From: Gigaspora margarita
Taxonomy: Eukaryota; Glomeromycota; Glomeromycetes; Diversisporales; Gigasporaceae
Direction of reading: 5' to 3'
Assembly: GCA_009809945.1 (NCBI GenBank)
Contig: WTPW01000774.1
Location: 101,380-165,379, forward strand
Length of the DNA stretch: 64,000 nucleotides
How positions within the stretch are numbered: the first letter of the stretch is position 1; each line of letters begins with the position of its first letter. The translations under genes were made by a program, and so were the position numbers. The notes under the pieces are model-generated. The model did not search any database. It was not told the origin of the DNA and worked only from the letters and a program-made list of their open reading frames with translations. Positions 43,546 through 54,911 of this stretch are shown in pieces.

Positions 43546-44081
43546 TTGTATAAAAATATATAAATTTAATTAGATCAAAAATTATATAATAATTTCTATA
43601 TACATTTTTAAATTTTACAAGTCTTGCATTGCATTATGCAACATTATGCATTGCATAATGCCTATAGTATATTTTTACTGTTTCACAAATTAATAGATAA
43701 TTTTGGTTGGTTTAGAGAGATTTTTTATTTTAGACAACTTTTAAAATTCACGATCTAATTAGTTATAACAAAAAGTTATCTGATATAGAGATTGTACCTG
43801 AGTCAGGTATTACCTAAGTTACCTGTGGTCAGGGACAAGCAGTGATTAAACCCAAATTCTGTGGAGGTTAAATTTAATTTCTGTGATTATCTGCAAAATA
43901 AACTTTTAACAAATTTCTGCAATAAAAACCCTGTTTCTACACTCAAAACTTGGTTAATACTAATGCTCCAAAGCTTTCTGATGACCACGCTCATACTATA
44001 AATCACTCTTTAAAGTATCCAGGATATTTTACATTTAACATGTGGCCTAGGGCACAATACATAGGGGATACGGGGGGATAC
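43546..44081. other. AT-rich interval, possible left half of an old TIR element
   Basis: There are acctgagtcaggtattacct motifs at 43797-43825 and a gtggtcagggacaagcagtg start at about 43827. The latter could pair weakly with ctatctttgctcac near 45225-45243, with flanks agttacct/agttaact. If real, an element of about 1.4 kb encloses the hAT-like element at 44082. I am not sure. Confidence 0.3.
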
Positions 44082-44874
44082 TAGTGATTCTGGTCGATAG
44101 TTAAAAAATCGGCTAAAGCTAATTTTTCGACTTAGCCGGTTGATTTTTTCTAAAATCGGCTAATCGATTTTATATTAAAAATTTTTAAAATAACCTTTTT
44201 TTATATTACCATTGTTAATATGTACGCTAGTGATTCTGGCTGATATGAAAAAGTCAACTAAGCCAAAAATTTTTCAGCTTAGCCAGTTGATTTTTTCAAA
44301 ATCGGCTAATTGATTTTTATTTCCCCAAAAAAATAAAAAATATAATTTATGCGTAATTATGCGATTTTTATTTTTTTTTATTAATGATTATATCAGGTAC
44401 TTAAAACAGATTTATTTAAATTATTTCGTATTACAAATTGCCAAAGATATCTCTCCTTTCCCAGCATCATAATTTATAACAATTATACAATCAAAAAAAT
44501 AATAAAGCATAACATTAAATGTATGCTATTATTAAAATCATTGGGATCAGTTGTTACGGTAAATTTTATTAATACCTAATCATTGCATACAGTGGGAGGG
44601 TAGAATTAATAAGAACTCGTTTTTATGTAGAAAAAATAGAGTTAGATGAATATTAAAAAAAAACATTTAAATAAATGCTACTAATCTTGTAATTTCGAAA
44701 ATTCTGACTTTTATTTTCAAATTTATTTAAATAGTGTAAGCGATCTATCGTTATCTGCTATATACATCTGGTCATATGATTGAGACCCAATTAGGAAATC
44801 AGCTAAGCCGACTAAGCTGACCAAAATTTATCGGCTAAGCTTAGCCGATAAATTTTGATCAGCCAGAATCACTA
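44082..44874. mobile_element. hAT-like element with a duplicated left end
   Basis: The TIR TAGTGATTCTGG and complement have flanks ggggatac (44074-44081) and gaggatac (44875-44882), one mismatch apart. The first ~140 bp (TIR plus cggctaa/cttagccg palindromes) is repeated at 44226. The right end has matching tcggctaagcttagccga motifs. No coding region. Confidence 0.78.
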
Positions 44875-44882
44875 GAGGATAC

Positions 44883-45406
44883 TGTACATTCATATGAGTT
44901 ATGAATCTGAGAATGAAAATAGTGAATACTTATGAATAATGGAGTACTTTGCATTTTTTAGAGTCATGACATCATTTATAGTTCTGGGTGCAATACAAAA
45001 AACCCTCCTCAAAATGGCAAGGTTACTTTACACAGGGGGTACTTTAAAGAGCATTTACGGTATTTTGTACTAATTGATTGTTTATCCTTCTGAAACTCTC
45101 TAGCAAAACTCAAAATTTGATTGGATCCTGGTCAAATTTTTAGGCTAATTCTGCAATTATCTGTGATAAAATCTTATTTTTGCAAAAATGGTCAAATTCT
45201 GCAAAATCTGCAGTATTCTTCATTATGCAGAAAATAACTATCTTTGCTCACAGTTAACTGGTTAATTGAGAGTAAAACCCAGGTAGATTCACCCAAGTAA
45301 TACCTGGGTAATACCCAAGTAGGAAGATCAAATAATGCCTGGGTAATCAAATATTAATAATAAATTGTAACTAATAGGTATCATCAAACACAAGGTTTTT
45401 TATATA
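44883..45406. other. AT-rich interval with acctgggtaa motifs
   Basis: Several copies of cctgggtaata / acccaagtagg lie at 45285-45355, and related copies at 46185-46235 beyond SINE-14. They probably belong to one older repeat that SINE-14 split. No gene. Confidence 0.4.
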
Positions 45407-45422
45407 CCATAACGAACAGATT

Positions 45423-46093
45423 TTTTTATTTATTTTAATCCTAGATCATAGCTAGGAGCGCAGCTGGCGCTTCTTTTATTAAGGTCTTTTTTTAGTCATG
45501 GGAACCCGACAGACCCGGGCCCCTTACATTTTTGATTATTATTACATTTACACATTTGCTTGGTAATGATCTACCTATATACTTTTTTATTGTTGCTTTT
45601 TACCATGGCTAACTGGTACTAAGCCATCCTATTTATTTTTATTGTCCCAACCAGTTTCAACTGGCTGACCCATTCTTTATATCGGGGGATTTAACCGAAA
45701 TTCTTCTTTTACCAGAGATTCCCGGCGGTGTCTTCAGCTCCCAGCCCATTTTGACTCTTCTAGAAATTTTCATCCCCGAGGTAAATACTACGCTTTTTTT
45801 TTTATTGCAATCCCGTTAGGGCAGACTACTCCATATTCCGTCCAAATCATCCTGGAACGGTCGTCCTTCTGTTTCGGGTAAGATCTGGTTGATTAACAGG
45901 AAACACGGCAACAACGAGCCCGACGACAACATGGCTGTGCCGTCCAAACGTGGTCTGAGCAACCTAGTTCAAGCAATCCACTCCATGATCTAATGTAGCC
46001 ATTCTGTAATCTCCATGACTTGAACCGGCGACCTTGCGTTTGAATCGACTGATGTCCTGGGAGTGCAACCACTACACTATCGACCCACAGGAC
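45423..46093 (-). mobile_element. SINE-14 (head A, tail I)
   Basis: The perfect 16-bp duplication ccataacgaacagatt is at 45407-45422 and 46093-46108. The left T-rich end reads tttaatcctagatcatagct then aggagcgcagctggcgcttc (tail I). The right end is the head-A complement cgacccacaggacc. A (T)n run interrupts the body at 45798. The B box is near 46020-46030 on the minus strand. Confidence 0.92.
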
Positions 46094-46329
46094 CATAACG
46101 AACAGATTATATAATAGAACCAATGTAAAATTTTGATTGGCTACAATAATTCATGTAACCAATCACATGGCAGTTTACTTGAGTAAGATTTTATACCTGG
46201 GTATATCTATTGATTACCTGAGTAACCCATGGGTTTCCAGTAATGTTTTTTTTATTTGTTTATTAAAAATGCATCCGAGCATGCTCATTTATTTACAAAA
46301 TAAGAGTTTCATATACAGAAGATTTTAGA

Positions 46330-49300
46330 AATTTTAAGATGTTATTGCTGCTGTTGGCTTTTTTGAATCTTGTGGCAGGCAATTTTGTGTAACAAGTTGA
46401 TTTCGAATTTTAGTTTATACTCTATTGCAGTTGCAATAGTCATTTGGAGGATAAAATTGTCACTCTATTTGCCTTGAGTATACTAGCACCAAATTTCATA
46501 GATGCAGCTTTGCGTTTCTTGACGTCTTTGATATTAGTTGCTTGGAAAATGTCCTCGAATGTTCAGGGGATCGTGTCGTCATTTGAGAGCTCAAATGACT
46601 TGTATGCAGTTTCCTAGATTGTTTTGCTTAAAGGACATTTCAGGGCGAAATGCTCAGGCATTTGTGTATAGTGCGGGCAGTTAGGACAGTCATGTTGATT
46701 GTCAGGATCAATATGTACAAGCTGGTACCCCAGGGGTAAAGCTCTATGTAAAAGTCACCAGAAAGTGTCCTTTTTCTTATTAAGGCTTCATTTAGATTTT
46801 ATCCATTTGAACTGTGGCGAGTTCTGGGTTGGATTGTTCTTAGGGTACATTGATTCATATAGATCTTTAAGAGCCTTTTGAACTGAGAAGTGCTGACTCT
46901 CGAGTTCACCTATTTGGATTGCTTTCAGCTCCCAGGGCCAAGTGCCGGTTACATCAATCACCTGATCCAGGCTGTTAGATGTGTGGTCTCCAATGATCGG
47001 GCCATCCTTTAATTTTGCAAGGATTTTGTGATAATGCTTCATTAATTGTGAGTTTTTTTTAGATAGAATTGTAGCTGCAATTGAATTTCTTTCTGACATT
47101 GCCCAGAGCACTTTGCTAGAGAGGTGTTTAATCCATGTAGATAGAAGCCCAGTGTCTAGTATGTCTTTGAGAATTGGGGCTGACAGTCCCCCCTTCCATA
47201 ACAGAGTTGAAAGGTGGAGTACTGAGGAAGCATTCGTGAATTGTTCTTGACCCATTTAGTAATGAGTGCATTGATTTCTTTGAGTTGTTTTCTTGAAGGT
47301 GGGAGTAGATATGCCAAGTACCAGATTTTGGATATAAGAAGTGTTTTGGTTGCAAGAATCTTCCCTTGAAGGATAGATTTCTTCGGGACAATTCTTCAAT
47401 TTTATTTTAAATTTTTTTTATCATTTCGCTCTAGAGAGTTTGTTAGGGTTTCCCCTGTTATCCACACTATAGCCAAGAATTGTAAAGTATTCCTAATCAT
47501 TGTTTAAGATTTTAAATTTTTGTTGGTTTGGGAGTAAACTCTGTTAGCATTGCTAGTAAGTGGAATAAGCGACGATTTGAGTTATTAATAGTTGAATTTG
47601 AAGCCTTTTCATAGTTGTTAAGAATATCAAGGAGAGTTGTCCAGTCTAAAGAAGAACTAATTCTGATTGATAAATCATCTGCGTATGCAGCTAATTTGAA
47701 ATGAGTGTTATTAACTGGAATGCTACCAATTTTTTGGGATATGGTTTGAATTAGAGGATTGATTGCAAGAAGGGGAAAGTGGATTGCCCTGCCTTACACC
47801 TCTTTCTACTCTAAATGTTTCTGAGATTTGGCCTAAGTTGACTATATGTGCCATCTGTGAAGAGAACAGAGCTTTGATAACCTTGATGAATTTGTGGTCA
47901 AAGTTCATTCTTTCAAGCACTATTTGTATGAAATCATGGTTGATTTTGTCAAAAGCCTTCTGTTAATCAAGAAGGAGGAGCCAGTGCTGTTTCAATTGGT
48001 CATTTTGGCTTCTTAGAGTTGTGAGTATATCTAGTGCTGAGTCAGTAATTAATCTGTTGGCAATAAATGCCTGTTGAGCGGGACCAATAATATTGTTACA
48101 TATTGAGTTAATGCGGTTTGCTAGAATCTTCATGAAGATTTTAACATCCGCGTTTACAAGAGAGATTGGTTTCCAGCTATTAATGTCCTCTAGACCATTG
48201 TTCTTTTTTGGGATTAATGTGACAAGACTCTTGCTCCATGATTTTGGAATCTGGCCAGAGATGAGGACTTCATTAAAGAATTTAGCCAGAAAGGGTACAT
48301 CAATCTTCTCTGTGTCCTTGTAAAATTCATATGTAAGGCCGTTAGAGCCTGGGGCCTTATTATTCGGAAGTTTATTAATTGCTTGAGCAATTTCCTCTTC
48401 AGTTATTGCCTTAATCAGGGAAAGATTCTGTTCTGTAAAAACCTGCGCAGGTTCTCTGTAAGTGGGAAACTGCTTCTATGTCAATTTCTTCCTTTTCATA
48501 AATTTCTTGGTAAAATTCTTTAATATAGTTAAGGTTTGTAATGGAGAGCTCTGGCTTGAGCTGTTTGGGATCTTAATTTTGGCACAGCTAGTAACGGAGT
48601 GCTTCTTATTATAGAGCAAGAAAAAGTATCTTGTTGACTTTTCTCCTTCCTCGATCCACTTAGCGTTGGATCTTATTTGCCATCTCTCTAAAAGGAGAGT
48701 TAGCTCCTCTTGTAGCTTCAGTTTGAGATCCTCTGTTATTAATTTGAGATCCTCTATAGCTGGATTTTGGGCAATCTTGTTGTTTAGATTGCATAATCTT
48801 TTGCGGAGTTTCTGTATATTGTTCTCCGAAGGCATTTTGGGTTTGTGCGCTCTGATTATTGATTGGACAGTGCATTTACATAGATCCTATTTGGAGGTAT
48901 CTTGGGTTTCTGTAGCTCTCTTAAAATGCTTTCCTTCACTTCTGTGATATCCCAAGCTTTTCTGTCAAATTTCTATTGAGATCTATTTGTATGTAATGAT
49001 TTGAAGGAAACTTTGATTCCACCAGAACATGGTCAGAGTTGCCGAATATTGTGCAAGTGTTTTTGCATAGATGGCTAAAGCTTGCTTTGATAAAGATATA
49101 GTCCAGGCATGTAGCCATTCTTTGCCCATGTTGTATTGACTGATAAAATGTGAGAAAAGGGCTCTTGTTGGCAAACAGAGCCGTGTCTGTGTAATCAGTT
49201 AAGATATTTTGTATCAAGTCCCTAGAGCGGTCAGGTTGAATAGGTGCATTGCTAATTCTGTTCTCATGAGGGCTCAGGTTTGCATTAAAGTCTCCAGCAA

Positions 49301-49602
49301 TGATACAAATTTTTTCTTTTGTTGTTGTTGGGGTCCATTTTTCAAAAAAATAAACTTTATCTTCTTGTTTAGAAGGTGCGTAAATGTTTGTAATTTGAAA
49401 AGGTTGTTGTTTGATTTCTGTGTTGACAGTGAGGATACGACCATCTTGAGATTCCCTAATTTTGGTGAGTTCTATGTTTCTTTTTCCTGCCAGTATTGCT
49501 GTTTTTGAGGACCAGATTGAGCTGTTTCCCAATTGTTGTGCTAGAAAATCTCTTGTAGAAGTGTCTTTAAGATTAGTTTCCTGGATCAAAATAATGTTGT
49601 AA
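46330..49602 (-). pseudogene. LINE A4 ORF2: endonuclease and reverse transcriptase, broken
   Basis: The endonuclease is open at 49589-48936: IQETNLKDTSTRDF (catalytic Glu), ILAGKRNIELT, TNIYAPSKQ, IIAGDFNANLSPHE, CLDYIFIKA and FGNSDHVLVES with SDH intact. The linker is at 48835-48476. Reverse transcriptase motifs follow in several frames: NNKAPGSNGLTYEFYK-like (48370-48320), GDINSWKPISLVNADVKIF-like (48190-48120), HMVNLGQ../GVRQGNPLSP (47900-47770) and AAYADDLSI (47710-47670). The C-terminal blocks are 47391-46788. The Cys/His motif is near 46690-46640. Confidence 0.82.
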
Positions 49603-49639
49603 TTATACGATTTTGAACATGAGAGAAATATAGGAGTTT

Positions 49640-52070
49640 AGCTATACTAAGGAGAGGGAAGCTTGGTGTTGGTTGCTTGTAATGGGAGTACTATGAAGAG
49701 TATTCCCATGAACCTTGTGTGGTTGTCCAACTTGCTTAACAAGTTCTTCATACCCATCCGTGTCTCTGATTTTTATTTTGCCATGTGGTGCATTTGTAAA
49801 GGGTAGTTCTTCTAAAATGGTGGGTTGAGACCTGCAGGTCGATAGCGTAGTGGTTACGCTCTCAGGTCCCCAAACGTAAGGTTGCCGGTTCAAGTCCCAC
49901 TAGGAACATTAATTCTACACGGAGTCACGAGANGGACGGGCTGAACCAGNGAGCTAGGACCNCGTGCGGGTTTATAACCACATTTGGACGCTCTATGAAG
50001 ATACGGCATATGAAAAAAGCGGACCCCTAGTGAAGATCCGGACAAAAAAAGGAAATAAAGAATACTTCCGGCGAAATTCCGGTGGAACAAACAAGAATAC
50101 TCCCGGTGGAAATCCGGGTGAACAAAAAAAAAAGAATACTCCCGGTGAAATTCCGGTTGCAAGGTATAAAAACACGGTGTTGATAACCAAATTAGGAAAG
50201 TCCCATGAGGGATACAAGAAAATTGAAGCTCCCGACTAGGTGCCACCAAACTAAAATCGGACAAAGTACTCAAGGTTGACGACAAAGGGGACGTCCTAGA
50301 AAAGCGCGCAGGGGGGCACAGATCTCTTAAATTCCTGCCGTGGCGGACTGGCTGGACTGAAGTTGGGGAAATGACCGATGAAGGGAGGTGTAGCTTAGTC
50401 GTAGAAAAAACATAATGATGTAATAATAGGAGCCCGGGTTTGTCAGGTTCCTATGAATAAAAAAGACCTTAATAAATGAGGCGCCAGCTGCGCCCCTAGC
50501 TACGCTCTAGGGTTAACAAAAAAAAAAAAAAAATGGTGGGTTGTAGTGGGATCCTATGGGTTCGACAAGATTTCCAATTCAGAGATGTCCATTACGGGTT
50601 TGTTAGACATTTCAATAGATGAAACTTTGTATTTTTATGTCTGTGTCAACAGCTCATAATCGTTGGATATGTCCATGTCTGTAGAAGAGAGTTTGTTAAC
50701 TGGTTCTTCTGACTTGTCCCTATTGATGTAAGGATTGTCAGGACTGAATTCAAGATGAGTAGGTGTTTGATAGCAGCGGCATCTTCTCTTTGGAGTTTGG
50801 CTACCCTCAAGACATGTCTAGCTTCTCCACTCTAGCTTCTCCACTCTGTTGTTACTTTGTAATCTCCAACGTGAGTGCTTTTGGAGATTCTAGAGAGTAA
50901 ATCAGGGGCATCCATAATTTCAAAGGTAATTAACCATTAATCAGAGCAAATTTTGGTACCTTTATATAGAAGGGGTTTAATTGTAGCAATCTGGCCAACG
51001 TCCTGAAATGCTTCCAGAATTAAGTCTGTAGTTGTTTCTATGTCACCCATTAGTGTATTTCTGAGCTTCACTATAAGGAAGGACTGACTAAGGTTTATTG
51101 GAATGTAACCAAAGAAGGTATGTTGAAAGATGGTAATTCTAGCAGAGGCATATATTGTGTTCTCTCTTTGTTTTTGAAGATCAGTTCGAGTGAGTCTTAG
51201 CTGCTATCAAGTCACCATTTAGCTTGAGAGCTAGTATTGCAATTATGTCGTTGGTGGAGATATTGTTCAGATTCTGTATGTCAATGATAAGTGCATTATC
51301 ATTTTTAGATTGGGATTTTATGTTTGGGTGTTGTGTTTGTAAAGCTTGATTTACCATCCTTGAATTTGGTAGAGAGATCTGACCACTGTTTTGGTTTACT
51401 TCCTCTGGAAGAGGATGTAGCAGGTGGTGGTGGTGGTCAAGTTGAATCTTTTTTATTCCCATCTGATGCATTTTGGTCCTTATCAACTTGATGCATGTGC
51501 GTATCTAAGGGGTTGTCTCCTTAGTTAATCACGTGATTTTCATTGTTGATATTATCTGTTCGAAGCACGTGTTTGTCTGCCAACTCTTTGTTTACCTGGT
51601 TCATGTAATTTGTATCTGTTGATGGGTTATGTGTATTATTTTGATCTTTTCTTTTGGTAGTTTTGGGGCATCTTTGAAGTTGTTTTCATTTTTTAGTACC
51701 TTATCAGTTTGGTCTTCCTCACTAGTTGTAGTGTCATTGGCACTTAAGATGCCAAGGTTTTCATTTCTCAATGCTTGGTCATTGTCAGAGCCCAAGCCTA
51801 TTTCAGCAGTGTTTTCACTGTTTTCTTTGAGTGCTGAGCATTTTTGTGTTCGAATTCTTGTTTTTGCATTTCCCAGCTTGATGTATCCTCTGTGGTTATT
51901 GATTTCTCCTGACTTTCTAGTTCCAAGATTTGGAAAGTGTTCAAACTCGAGCTCTTTGAGCCAAAGGTTTTCTTGATTTGTCCGTTCTTTGTAAAGCAGA
52001 AAGTTTTTTCTTTGTTTTCCTTTCCTGTTGTGTTAGAAAGCTTGGTCTTTTTGTTTGGTTGTTTACCCAT
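49640..52070 (-). pseudogene. LINE A4 ORF1, broken and split by SINE-15
   Basis: The ATG at 52070 (MGKQPNKKTKLSNTTGKE) opens 90 codons. Further blocks are 51795-51601 and 51486-51181 (KNDNALIIDIQNLNNIST). The knuckle region near 50830 is destroyed, reading leftovers of VxxREAxKV. The tail (DTDGYEELVKQ) lies beyond the SINE at 49790-49720. Confidence 0.75.
49828..50529 (+). mobile_element. SINE-15 (head B, tail I)
   Basis: It starts agacctgcaggtcgatagcg, with B box GGTTCAAGTCC (49887-49897). It ends cagctgcgcccctagctacg and ctctagggttaacaaa plus A's. The perfect duplication aaaatggtgggttg is at 49814-49827 and 50530-50543, inside LINE A4 ORF1. The ggaattccggt minisatellite is at 50060-50160. 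It has four ambiguous bases. Frames on both strands at 49890-50285 are repeat translations. Confidence 0.93.
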
Positions 52071-52215
52071 ATCTATATTTATTGCAACAAGTTTATGCTT
52101 TCTAAGTCAAGGGGCTTTTGCCCTATGTTCGTTAATAAAAGGTACTATAGGATTTTGACTAGAAATTTTGTTGCTATTGGGTTCCGGTAGTGAACTGGAA
52201 AGAGTTTTTTTCATT

Positions 52216-52521
52216 AATCTGATATTTATATCCAGATTTTTATATTATAAAACGATACATCATACTTGGTTATAAACTTGAATTAGAAAACAATATAGAA
52301 GCTGCTATAAGTAATATTGCTGGCACAAGGGTTGATAATATAATGCTGAATTGAACTTTTTGTTAAGAAATATTGCACAATAAGTAATTTTACATAATCT
52401 AAAAAAATTGGTAATTTATAAATTAAAGAAAAGTAAATTAGGTACGATATCAGGAATAACAAATTTTCATAAATGGGCCTGGCCAGTAGATAATAAAGGT
52501 ATTGTAAGTATTCATGCATGA
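52216..52521. other. AT-rich interval, no feature seen
   Basis: The interval between LINE A4 and SINE-16 continues on the other side of SINE-16 (53160-53324). It has no repeats or frames of interest. Confidence 0.45.
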
Positions 52522-52536
52522 GCTTTACCAGGAATT

Positions 52537-53144
52537 TTTTTTATTTTAACCCTAGAGCTATGCTAGGGGCGCTGTTGGCGCTTCTTTTATTAAGGTCAAT
52601 TTTTGGTCATGTGTCTCTATACACGAGTCCCTACATTTTTGTACATATTTGTAACGATCTACATCTATGCTTCTATTACTATTTTTACTGTGGCTAACTG
52701 GTACTAAGCCTTCCTAATTTTTATTGTTTTTACCGTGGCTAATCGGTACTAAGCCATCCTATTTTTATTCAACCAGAGTCATCCGGCGGTGTCATCGGCA
52801 TCCGACCCATTTTGAACCTTCTAGAACTTTTTCGTCCCCGAGGCAAGAAACAGATCAGAACAAATCCTCGTTAGGGCAGACTACTCCATGCTCCGTCCAA
52901 TTCAACCTGGAGCAGTTATCCTTCCGTTTCGGGTAATTCCGGTCGATCATTAAACAAAAAACAGGTCAACTGCAAACCCAACGTGGCTGTGCCGTCCAAA
53001 TGTGGTCCTGGCATCCTAATTCAAGTCGTCCTTCACATGATCGTGTGTAGTTATTTCCTGCTCATAAGACTTGAACTGGCGACCTTGCGCTTGAAGCGGT
53101 TAGTGTCCTGGGAGCGCAACCACTACACTATCGACCTGCAGGAC
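52537..53144 (-). mobile_element. SINE-16 (head A, tail I), young copy
   Basis: The perfect duplication gctttaccaggaatt is at 52522-52536 and 53145-53159. The body is nearly identical over its full 608 bp to SINE-1 and SINE-18. The minus-strand B box is near 53070-53080 (agttcaagtc). The clean duplication and low divergence show a recent insertion. Confidence 0.93.
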
Positions 53145-53335
53145 GCTTTACCAGGAATTAGAAATTGGAAATTATGGTCTTTTACTCAAATAGAAAAAAT
53201 TGTAAAAAAAACTTGAAAAACTGAATTCAATATGTACTTCATATTCATATTCATGTAAGCATAGATGGCTTCTCACATTGATAGACAGGGTATAAATAAT
53301 GTTTCAATTTATATTCTTATTTGTGAAAGGTCTTT

Positions 53336-54060
53336 TTTTTAAAAAACCAGGATAGGTTCTATACCTTCCTGGGCACAGAATGGCGCACTTTTTTATTAAA
53401 CTTTTTTTGATAATGGGTCTGCTAAACCAGATCCCCTACATTTTATAGTTACATGTATTTTCTAATCAACCAGAATCTCACCGAAAGTGTCCTAATTTGA
53501 AGGCTCCTATGATTTTTCACATAACGTTCTCATTCAAATTGTGTAACAATTCCACACACCAACTCGATTCATTCGCCATACTTCGGTTCCTCCAACCTTT
53601 ATCCGGGTCGCCGTATTTACGATTCCTCACAACTCGTCTCCCTCGAGCTGTCATACTATGATTCCACACAACCAAGATTCTAGTTTTCGTACTAGGTTTC
53701 CTCACAAATTGTCCTGATTCGAGATGTCGTACTATGTTCCTCAACTGAATCAGCCTGAAATGTCGTACTACATTTCTAGGAGACCAACTTTTGTTTTTTC
53801 TTCAACCGGAATTTCACCAGAAGTATCCAAATGCAACCGGAATTTTACTAGCAGTATCCAAATTGGGAAATTCTATAACCACCACTCATGGAATGTGGCT
53901 GAGCCATCCAAACGTGGTCCTAGCATCCTAGTTCAGGTCATATCCATCTCCTGACCTTGTATAGTTAATTTATCATTCGTAGGGCTTGAACCGGCAACCT
54001 TGCGTTTGAAGCAGCTATTGACCTGGGAGCGCAACCACAACATTATCGACCCACAGGACT
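53336..54060 (-). mobile_element. SINE-17 (head A-like, tail II)
   Basis: The left end reads aaaaaaccaggataggttct and accttcctgggcacagaatg (tail II), almost the same as the 3' end of LINE B2. The right end is a head-A-type complement (gcgcaaccacaacattatcg then acccacaggact). The duplication gaaaggtcttt is at 53325-53335 and 54061-54071. It shows head A joined to tail II. The frames at 53517-53744 and 53724-53954 are not conserved, so I do not call genes. Confidence 0.88.
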
Positions 54061-54071
54061 GAAAGGTCTTT

Positions 54072-54662
54072 GAATATTGTTTTATAAGAACTGTTATCTG
54101 TAGCATGTAAAAATGAAATTTAGTAAGTAATCTATTATTGAATAAAAATATAGAATCAATATATTATTAACTTTTGAATGTAGCTATTATTTTTAGTTAA
54201 TCTAACTAATTGTATAACTGATAAGAATAATATATCATTGAGGTAAAATCTAATAATCATGAGCAAAATTAATATAACATAAAATAAAGCTTTATATATG
54301 TAAATATATAGTTCTCATACTTTTTTTAATGGATGAACCTTGAAGGAAAATGAAAGAATTCATAAACATGAACATTCAAAAAAAATAACTACAAAAATAC
54401 AACAACACTTAGAAAGACTTTTTATATTGGCATAGCAAATCCATAACAGAAAATGACAGCTAAACAAATGCATATTGATTGGAAATGCTTGCACAAGAAG
54501 GAAGGCATTGTTTCTTTATCCAATATACCCAAGGTTTCTAGTATTCATAATTGGATTTTGGGCTTTTCATAGCAAGAAAATTTATCAGAGAACTTTTAGA
54601 TGCTTTTCTATATTCAAAAATTTTAGAATTGACATACTCTTAGTTCTTTGCCATTGTAAATA
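54072..54662. other. AT-rich interval, no feature seen
   Basis: Between SINE-17 and LINE B2. There are short A/T runs and no TIRs, tandem repeats or frames with a domain. Confidence 0.45.
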
Positions 54663-54911
54663 AAATTTATTGAATTTTTTTTTTAAAACCAGGATAGGTT
54701 ATATGCCCCCTGGGTGCGAGTGGCGCACTTTTTATTAACAGAAAATGTGTAAAATTAACCTATGTACATTCAATACAATTTTATGCCTATGTTACCTATA
54801 TACTAAATTTCTAGCATTTTATGCATTTAAACCTTTTTGCCCTACTCTTAGAGCTTTCTCCCAGATGACTTCGTAGGTCAGAGACTTCTTTTCTTATCTG
54901 TGACGTTGCTC

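Larger units (their letters stand above)
46240..52215 (-). mobile_element. LINE A4, near full-length
   Basis: The most complete lineage A copy. The 5' end is at about 52215 (actctttccagttcactacc). ORF1 starts at 52070, ORF2 runs from about 49602 to 46330, and the 3' end at 46240 reads gagcatgctcggatgcattt then ttaataaacaaataaaa. That 3' end is unlike tail I or II. SINE-15 interrupts ORF1. I did not find a convincing target duplication, and frameshifts are many, so it is older than the C copies. Confidence 0.85.

Noticed and set aside
43827..45243. Enclosing ~1.4-kb TIR element around the hAT-like element at 44082
   Set aside because: Proposed ends gtggtcaggga and gtgagcaaaga match poorly and the flanks are only 7 of 8; kept as a low-confidence note.
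46240..52215. Target duplication for LINE A4
   Set aside because: Flanks (ccagtaatg and attaatctg) share only trivial A/T matches, so I did not claim one.
53517..53954. Two frames with basic, MxxYY-like repeats
   Set aside because: They follow a degenerate repeat (tcgtactatg..ttcctcac) in the body of SINE-17; there is no homology I recognise.
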